A stretch of DNA of 14,179 bases, from assembly GCA_030152105.1 (NCBI GenBank), contig JASLIH010000225.1:1-14179 (forward strand), in the 5' to 3' direction. A program made the position numbers and the translations under genes. The notes under the pieces are model-generated. The model did not search any database, was not told the origin of the DNA, and saw nothing but the letters and a program-made list of their open reading frames with translations. This DNA comes from Actinomycetes bacterium (lineage in GTDB: Bacteria; Actinomycetota; CALGFH01). This document shows positions 9,751-14,179 of this stretch, piece after piece (position 1 is the first letter of the stretch; each line of letters begins with the position of its first letter).

Positions 9751-11091
9751 TCAGGCCACGATCCGCAGGGGCTGTTCGAGCACATCCTTGAGCTGGGCCA
9801 GGAACCGGGCCCCGGTGGCCCCGTCGACCGCCCGGTGGTCGATCGACAGGGTCAGGCGCAGCACCTGCCGGACCTCGACCTCCCCGTCGGCGGTGACCAC
9901 CGGCTCCGGACCGGCCGCGCCGACGGCCAGGATGGCCGCCTCGGGAGGGTTGATCACGGCCGTGAACTGCTCGACGCCCAGCATCCCCAGGTTCGACACC
10001 GTGAAGGTCCCACCGCCCATGTCGTCGCCGCCCAGCCGGCCCGCCCGGGCCCGCCCGACCAGCTCCCCGGCCTCCCTGGCCACCTGGGTGAGGCTCTTCT
10101 GGTCGGCGTCGCGGACCACCGGCACCAGCAGGCCGCCGTCCACCGCCACCGCCACCCCGACGTGGACCCGCTGGTGCACCACCAGCTTGTCGCCGCCGAA
10201 GGACACGTTCAGCTCCCGGTTGGCCGCCAGCAGCCCGGCGCACGCCTTGACGATCATGTCGTTGACGCTGACCTTGAGGTCCTGGCCGCCGGCGGCGAGC
10301 TGGCGGTTCAGCTCGGCCCGGAGCTCCAGCAGGCGGGTGACGTCGACCCGGACGGTCAGGTAGAAGTGGGGCGCCGACTGCATGCTCTCGGTCAGCCGGC
10401 GGGCCACCACCCGGCGCATCGGGGTCAGCGGCACCTCTTCCACGTCCGCCGTCGGGGCAGCCTGCACCGCCGCGGCCCCGGGCTCAGCCCCCCGGAGGGG
10501 GAGCCTAGTCGATCCCGAAGGAACCCGTTCGCGGTTGTCCACAGCCGCCTCGACGTCGGCCACCCGGACCAGGCCGTTGGGTCCCGACCCGGCGACGGCG
10601 GACAGGTCGACCCCGAGCTCGGCGGCCCGCCGCCGGGCCGCCGGCACCACCGGGGTCGGCCCGGCGGCCGCCGCCGGCGGCTCCTCGGTGGTCGCGGGCG
10701 GGGCCGGGGCCTTGTCGGCGGCGTCGGCGGGCGGGGCCTGGCCGGCCGGGGGCGGGGCGGCCGTCTCCCCGCCGTCGGGTCGGGCCTCGGCCTCCTGTGC
10801 CGCCGCGTCGCCGGCCGTGGGCCCGAGGATGCCGCCGAGCAGGTCCTCGGCCTCGGTCTCCAGGGTGGCGATGGGGGCGCCGACGGGAACGACCTCGCCC
10901 TCGGCCGCGGCCAGCCGGACCAGGGTGCCGTCGGCCGGCGACTCCACCTCCATCTCGACCTTGTCCGAGTTGACCTCGCAGATGACCTCGCCCGCCCGGA
11001 CCTGGTCGCCCTCGTGCTTGACCCAGGCGATCAGCTCCCCCTCCTCCATGGTCATGGAGAGCTTGGGCATGGGGACGTCGATCTCGGGCAT
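9751..11091 (-). CDS. Dihydrolipoamide acyltransferase (E2) of a 2-oxoacid dehydrogenase complex
   Basis: E2 is the core of the complex. It accepts the acyl group from E1 on a lipoyl arm and passes it to CoA. The 446 residues show one lipoyl domain (about 1-77) with lipoyl Lys K44 in SDKVEME, an Ala/Pro-rich linker (about 90-143), a peripheral subunit-binding domain (about 145-181, VPAARRRAAELGVDLSAV), a second linker, and the catalytic domain from about 215 with SIDHRAVDG, where H419 and D423 are catalytic. The start is ATG 11091, whose A is also the last base of the E1 beta TGA, with GGAGG 7 bases upstream. Earlier in-frame starts would run through E1 beta and are unlikely. The substrate is not fixed by the sequence: pyruvate or acetoin is likeliest from the E1 type. 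The linker at residues 183-204 has unusual codons and a hairpin. Confidence 0.93.
   Translation of the reverse strand: MPEIDVPMPKLSMTMEEGELIAWVKHEGDQVRAGEVICEVNSDKVEMEVESPADGTLVRLAAAEGEVVPVGAPIATLETEAEDLLGGILGPTAGDAAAQEAEARPDGGETAAPPPAGQAPPADAADKAPAPPATTEEPPAAAAGPTPVVPAARRRAAELGVDLSAVAGSGPNGLVRVADVEAAVDNRERVPSGSTRLPLRGAEPGAAAVQAAPTADVEEVPLTPMRRVVARRLTESMQSAPHFYLTVRVDVTRLLELRAELNRQLAAGGQDLKVSVNDMIVKACAGLLAANRELNVSFGGDKLVVHQRVHVGVAVAVDGGLLVPVVRDADQKSLTQVAREAGELVGRARAGRLGGDDMGGGTFTVSNLGMLGVEQFTAVINPPEAAILAVGAAGPEPVVTADGEVEVRQVLRLTLSIDHRAVDGATGARFLAQLKDVLEQPLRIVA
10481..10505. repeat. Strong hairpin in an odd in-frame patch of the E2 linker
   Basis: GGCTC (10481-10485) pairs with GAGCC (10501-10505), and CCCC pairs with GGGG inside it, giving about nine pairs with a two-base AG bulge. 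The hairpin opens a stretch running to about 10534 that codes RERVPSGSTRLPLRG. Its codons (gaa, gtt, cct, gga, act, agg, gct) are rare in the neighbouring genes. It could be an inserted palindromic element that keeps the frame. Confidence 0.4.
10535..10543 (+). other. DnaA-box-like 9-mer inside the E2 gene
   Basis: TTGTCCACA is a perfect match to the actinobacterial DnaA-box consensus. It is isolated, I see no cluster or AT-rich unwinding region nearby, and on the coding strand it simply encodes Val-Asp-Asn. An origin is not supported. It may be chance or a minor DnaA titration site. Confidence 0.2.
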
Positions 11092-12098
11092 CAGCCGTCC
11101 TCCATCAGCGCCCGGGCCGCCTGGACGATGTCCGGCACCTGGGGCACCGAGGCCTTCTCGAGGTCGGGGTTGTAGGGGATGGGGGCGTCCAGCCCGCTGA
11201 GCCGCCGGACCGGGGCCAGCAGGTGGTAGAGGGTGTCCGACTCGGCGATGCGGGCCGAGATCTCGGCCGTGAACCCGGCCGTGCGCGGGGCCTCCTGGAC
11301 CAGCAGGGCCCGGCCGGTGGCCCGCACCCGCTCCAGGATGGTCGCCTCGTCCAGCGGCTTGAGGGTGCGGGGGTCGACCACGGTGGCCTCGATCCGGCTC
11401 TCGGCCAGCTCCTCGGCGGCGGTCAGGGCCCGCGAGACCATGATCCCGGTGGCCACGATGGTCAGGTCGCGGCCCTCGCGGGGCACGGCCGCCACCCCCA
11501 GCTGGATCGGGTCGGCGCCGGCCGGGACCGGGCCCGAGGCGCTGCGGTAGAGCAGCTTGTGCTCCATGAACACGACCGGGTTGGGGTCGCGGATGGCCGC
11601 CAGCAGCAGGCCCTTGGCGTCGGCCGGGTTGGACGGCATCACCACCTTGAGCCCCGGGGTGTGGGCGTACCAGGCCTCCTGGCTCTGGGAGTGCTGGGCG
11701 GCCGCGCCCGTCCCCGACCCGAACGGCAGCCGCAGCACCAGGGGCACGCTGGTGGCCCCGCCGAGCATGAAGTAGACCTTGGCCGCCTGGTTGACCAGCT
11801 GGTCCATGGCGTGGGCGGTGAAGTCGGAGAACTGCATCTCGGCCACCGGCCGCATGCCGCACATGGCGGCCCCGACGGCGGCCCCGACGATCGCCTCCTC
11901 GGCGATCGGGGTGTCGCGGATCCGCTCGGCCCCGAACCGCTCCAGCATCCCGGTGGTCACGCCGAAGGCGCCGCCGTAGATCCCGATGTCCTCGCCGAGC
12001 ACGAACACCCGCTCGTCGGCCTCCATCTCATGGCTGAGCGCGGCCCGGATCGCCTCGGCGAAGGTCATCGTCTCGACCTCGGTCCCGGTCGCGGTCAT
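11091..12098 (-). CDS. 2-oxoacid dehydrogenase E1 beta subunit (pyruvate/acetoin type)
   Basis: E1 beta pairs with E1 alpha to form the thiamine-diphosphate decarboxylase of the complex. Its 335 residues match the family length. Typical blocks are present in order: [28 protein letters not shown] near 33, [20 protein letters not shown] near 60, [20 protein letters not shown] near 83, and the C-terminal transketolase-like domain with [14 protein letters not shown] and [12 protein letters not shown]. The ATG at 12098 overlaps the E1 alpha stop by 4 bases (ATGA), and GGGAGG lies 4 bases upstream. It is followed directly by E2, sharing one base. The frame stays open upstream through E1 alpha, but that extension is only a shadow. 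Acetoin and pyruvate complexes cannot be told apart with confidence from sequence alone. Confidence 0.93.
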   Translation of the reverse strand: MTATGTEVETMTFAEAIRAALSHEMEADERVFVLGEDIGIYGGAFGVTTGMLERFGAERIRDTPIAEEAIVGAAVGAAMCGMRPVAEMQFSDFTAHAMDQLVNQAAKVYFMLGGATSVPLVLRLPFGSGTGAAAQHSQSQEAWYAHTPGLKVVMPSNPADAKGLLLAAIRDPNPVVFMEHKLLYRSASGPVPAGADPIQLGVAAVPREGRDLTIVATGIMVSRALTAAEELAESRIEATVVDPRTLKPLDEATILERVRATGRALLVQEAPRTAGFTAEISARIAESDTLYHLLAPVRRLSGLDAPIPYNPDLEKASVPQVPDIVQAARALMEDG

Positions 12099-13099
12099 CT
12101 GGCCTCCCCCCCGCTGAGGGCGTCCACCTCGCTGGGCGCGTACACGCCGGCCAGCAGGTCGGGCGAGGGCGGCGGCCCGGTCTGGCCGGCCCGCACGGCG
12201 TCCCGGACGGCGTCCCGGGCCTGGTCGCGGACCTGCTTGAGCTCGTCCTCGCTCAGGGTCTTGGCCTTGAGCACCACCTGCTCGAACCGCTCGATCGGGT
12301 CCCGGGCCCGCCAGGAGTCGATCTCCTCGCGGGTGCGGTAGAGGTTCTGGTCGCTCTTGGAGTGGCCCTTCCAGCGGTAGGTGACGGCCTCGACCAGGGT
12401 CGGCCCCTGGCCCGACCGGGCGTGGGCGACAGCCTCGGCGGCCGCCTTGTGGACCGCGTCGACGTCGTTGCCGTCGACGGTCACCCCGGGGATCCCGTAG
12501 CCGGCGGCCCGCTCGGCGACCCGCTCCAGCCGGGACACCTCGGTCACCGACATCGACATGCCGTAGTGGTTGTTCTCGCAGACGAACACCACCGGCAGGT
12601 CCCAGATGGCGGCCAGGTTGACACTCTCGTGGAAGGCGCCCTCGCTGGTGGCGCCGTCGCCGAAGAACGACAGGGCGACCTTGTCGCTCCCCTGCAGCTT
12701 GTGGGCCAGGGCGGCGCCGACGGCGATGGGGATCCCGCCGGCGACGATCCCGTTGGCGCCCAGGTTGCCCTTGGTCACATCGGCGATGTGCATGGAGCCG
12801 CCCCGGCCCCGGCAGTAGCCGTTGTCGCGGGCCAGCAGCTCGGCCATCATGCGGCCGAGGTCGGCGCCCTTGGCGATGCAGTGGCCGTGCCCGCGGTGGG
12901 TCGAGGTGATCACGTCGTCGTCGCGCAGGGCCAGGCAGGCGCCGGTGGCCGAGGCCTCCTGGCCGATCGACAGGTGCATGGTGCCGTACAGCAGGCCGCG
13001 GGCGAACATCTCGTCCACCGCCTCCTCGAACCGGCGGATGGTCCACATGGTGGCCAGCACCCGCCGGGCGTCGTCGGCCGACTTGGCAAGGGTCGTCAC
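12095..13099 (-). CDS. 2-oxoacid dehydrogenase E1 alpha subunit (pyruvate/acetoin type)
   Basis: E1 alpha binds thiamine diphosphate and magnesium and starts oxidative decarboxylation of a 2-oxoacid or cleavage of acetoin. The 334-residue product has HLSIGQEAS near 43, STHRGHGH near 66 and [11 protein letters not shown] near 97. The thiamine diphosphate motif starts GDGATSEG (147-149) and ends N176-N177 in [20 protein letters not shown] near 244 forms the phosphorylation-loop region. The GGSMHIAD and [10 protein letters not shown] stretches resemble AcoA of acetoin dehydrogenases as much as PdhA. The start is GTG at 13099, preceded by a purine-rich GAGAGGGAGCGGGGA region. No alternative ATG precedes the conserved core except M18, which would cut into it. 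It lies 41 bases after the SAF-domain gene, and a 4x hexamer repeat fills half that gap. Confidence 0.92.
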   Translation of the reverse strand: MTTLAKSADDARRVLATMWTIRRFEEAVDEMFARGLLYGTMHLSIGQEASATGACLALRDDDVITSTHRGHGHCIAKGADLGRMMAELLARDNGYCRGRGGSMHIADVTKGNLGANGIVAGGIPIAVGAALAHKLQGSDKVALSFFGDGATSEGAFHESVNLAAIWDLPVVFVCENNHYGMSMSVTEVSRLERVAERAAGYGIPGVTVDGNDVDAVHKAAAEAVAHARSGQGPTLVEAVTYRWKGHSKSDQNLYRTREEIDSWRARDPIERFEQVVLKAKTLSEDELKQVRDQARDAVRDAVRAGQTGPPPSPDLLAGVYAPSEVDALSGGEAR

Positions 13100-13117
13100 G
13101 AGGTCCCCGCTCCCTCT

Positions 13118-13141
13118 CCGGTTCCGGTTCCGGTTCCGGTT
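13118..13141. repeat. Perfect tandem hexamer repeat (CCGGTT)x4
   Basis: Four exact copies of CCGGTT (AACCGG on the coding strand) lie between the SAF-domain gene and E1 alpha. The last base of the array is the final base of the SAF-domain gene's stop codon. The array ends 18 bases before the E1 alpha GTG, directly upstream of its purine-rich ribosome binding region. It is a slippage-prone microsatellite. Confidence 0.85.
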
Positions 13142-14179
13142 CAGCGGCCCAGCAGCTGGTCCTGGAGCCGGCGCAGCTGGAGGATGGTCGAGCTCTCGTC
13201 CAGCTCGACGTCCTCGTAGGCCAGCGGCTGGTCGATGGGGACGTCGCGGACGACGGTCGCCCTGGCCGCCAGGCCGAGCGGCAGCAGCCCCCCGGCGGCG
13301 ACCGCCTCGGCCGAGTCGGCCACCCCGTAGACGGTGCTGCCGCCAATGCCGTCGATCCGGTCCCCTGGGCGCAGGTCACGCTTGGCGGTGGCGACCACCT
13401 CGGCCTTCCAGGCCACCGGCTCCAGCGTCGAGACACGGTCGAGCGCGGCCGTGGCCACCGTCAACGGGGCCTCCAGGCTGGCCAGGTGATACGGCCGGTA
13501 GAAGGCGTAGTAGGGGCCGGGGCCCATCGACAGGTACGCCATCTCCTCGATCACCGTCGGGTGGTCGCTGCGGCCGACCACGAACACGCCCGGGGCCACC
13601 GGCCCGGTGGCGTAGTCGACCACCCCCGGCCGGTCCAGCACCCCGCCGTCGGCCGCCGGGCGGAACACGTTCGCCAGCTCGGGCACGGTGGTCTCGGGCC
13701 CGTACATGCCCCGGCGGCTCAGCTCCAGGCCGGTGCCGTTGGCCATGCAGGCACACTCGATCATGGTCTTGGTGCCGTCGACGAAGCTGGCCAGCATCTT
13801 GGGGTTCATGTGCTTGGCGGCGGCCTCCTCGGCCACCGAGTCGGGGGTGTCGTGGGGCCGCAGCGGGTTGTTCTTGCCCTTGCCCGCGCAGACGACCTCG
13901 AAGCCGAGGTCGGTGACGAAGTCGAACAGCGCCTTGACCTCGACCGGCTCGTCCCCCTTGCAGACGGCGTAGACCTGCCCGCTGGCGTGGGCGACCCGCG
14001 ACAGCAGCAGCCCGATGGTGACGTCGGCCTCGGCATTCAGGGTGGCCACGTCCTTGCCGCCGGTGAGGGCGGCATAGGAGATCAGGGCGCCGACGTCGGG
14101 CACGCCGGTGGCGTCGACGATCACGTCGACCGGCAGGTCGACCAGCATGCGGGCGTCAGCCACGCCGACCGGGCGGCCG
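13141..14179 (-). CDS. SAF-domain NAD(P)-dependent oxidoreductase, homoserine dehydrogenase-like / DXR-like family (5' end outside window)
   Basis: The last 345 residues are visible, and the frame is open to the window edge. Full-length relatives are about 430-450 residues, so the Rossmann GxGxxG is probably cut off. Visible marks are [15 protein letters not shown] (end of the NAD(P) domain), [15 protein letters not shown], a central block with [25 protein letters not shown] and GMYGPETTV, and [20 protein letters not shown]-terminal SAF domain follows over about the last 85 residues ([16 protein letters not shown] to [19 protein letters not shown]). The family is often labelled predicted homoserine dehydrogenase. 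It includes Brucella DRL, which converts deoxyxylulose phosphate to methylerythritol phosphate, but most members have no known reaction. It heads the visible leftward operon, so a metabolic link to the 2-oxoacid dehydrogenase genes is likely. The internal GTG at 14163 is not the true start. Confidence 0.8.
   Translation of the reverse strand, partial: GRPVGVADARMLVDLPVDVIVDATGVPDVGALISYAALTGGKDVATLNAEADVTIGLLLSRVAHASGQVYAVCKGDEPVEVKALFDFVTDLGFEVVCAGKGKNNPLRPHDTPDSVAEEAAAKHMNPKMLASFVDGTKTMIECACMANGTGLELSRRGMYGPETTVPELANVFRPAADGGVLDRPGVVDYATGPVAPGVFVVGRSDHPTVIEEMAYLSMGPGPYYAFYRPYHLASLEAPLTVATAALDRVSTLEPVAWKAEVVATAKRDLRPGDRIDGIGGSTVYGVADSAEAVAAGGLLPLGLAARATVVRDVPIDQPLAYEDVELDESSTILQLRRLQDQLLGR

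Noticed and set aside
10481..10545. Replication origin or attachment site in the E2 gene
   Set aside because: There is only one DnaA-box-like 9-mer, no AT-rich region, no dnaA/dnaN or integrase nearby, and the frame of a conserved gene runs through it.
6841..11175. Very long open frame on the plus strand (about 1444 codons)
   Set aside because: It is the antisense shadow of the fusion and E2 genes (and an out-of-frame read of pirin). Its product is a Gly/Arg/Pro/Val-rich low-complexity string with no domain.
11091..13436. Extended E1 beta reading frame continuing upstream through E1 alpha
   Set aside because: The upstream part is an out-of-frame read of E1 alpha. The real start is ATG 12098, with a good ribosome binding site and a 4-base overlap.

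Overview
The window is GC-rich (low-to-mid 70s percent by eye), with tightly packed genes, ATGA-type overlaps and strong G/C preference at third codon positions. The proteins are bacterial. The xanthine dehydrogenase, pirin and HAD/glycerol-1-phosphate dehydrogenase sequences look most like actinobacterial ones, so a high-GC Actinomycetota chromosome is the best guess. I cannot place it more finely. I see no tRNA, rRNA, CRISPR array, transposase or phage gene.

Left part (1-6413): a partial one-helix membrane protein leaves the window leftward. A 250-bp divergent spacer then carries a plausible promoter, followed by a rightward purine operon xdhA-xdhB-xdhC-guaD. Its enzymes would take guanine to xanthine (GuaD) and xanthine to urate (XdhAB, matured by XdhC). 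xdhB, xdhC and guaD look intact with all key residues. xdhA has an in-frame TGA at codon 31, just before its first [2Fe-2S] motif, so XDH is either inactivated by a nonsense change or misread at one base.

Middle (6414-7471): an 86-bp spacer with two small inverted repeats precedes a complete pirin gene, which may be a separate transcription unit.

Right part (7468-14179): five genes run leftward as an apparent operon. In transcription order they are a SAF-domain oxidoreductase of the homoserine-dehydrogenase-like/DXR-like family (5' end outside the window), E1 alpha, E1 beta and lipoyl E2 of a 2-oxoacid (pyruvate/acetoin type) dehydrogenase complex, and a 757-residue fusion of a HAD-IIA phosphatase with a glycerol-1-phosphate-dehydrogenase-like domain. 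The fusion resembles Bacillus AraL and AraM, which are neighbouring genes there. The dehydrogenase half keeps its metal ligands but has Ile where relatives have the Asp of the SxDG motif. This operon, and especially the fusion, is the best candidate for an undescribed pathway. No E3 gene is in the window.

Smaller oddities are a perfect 4x CCGGTT repeat before the E1 alpha start, a compositionally odd in-frame patch with a strong hairpin and a DnaA-box-like 9-mer in the E2 linker, and tail-to-tail stops sharing one CTAG between pirin and the fusion gene.
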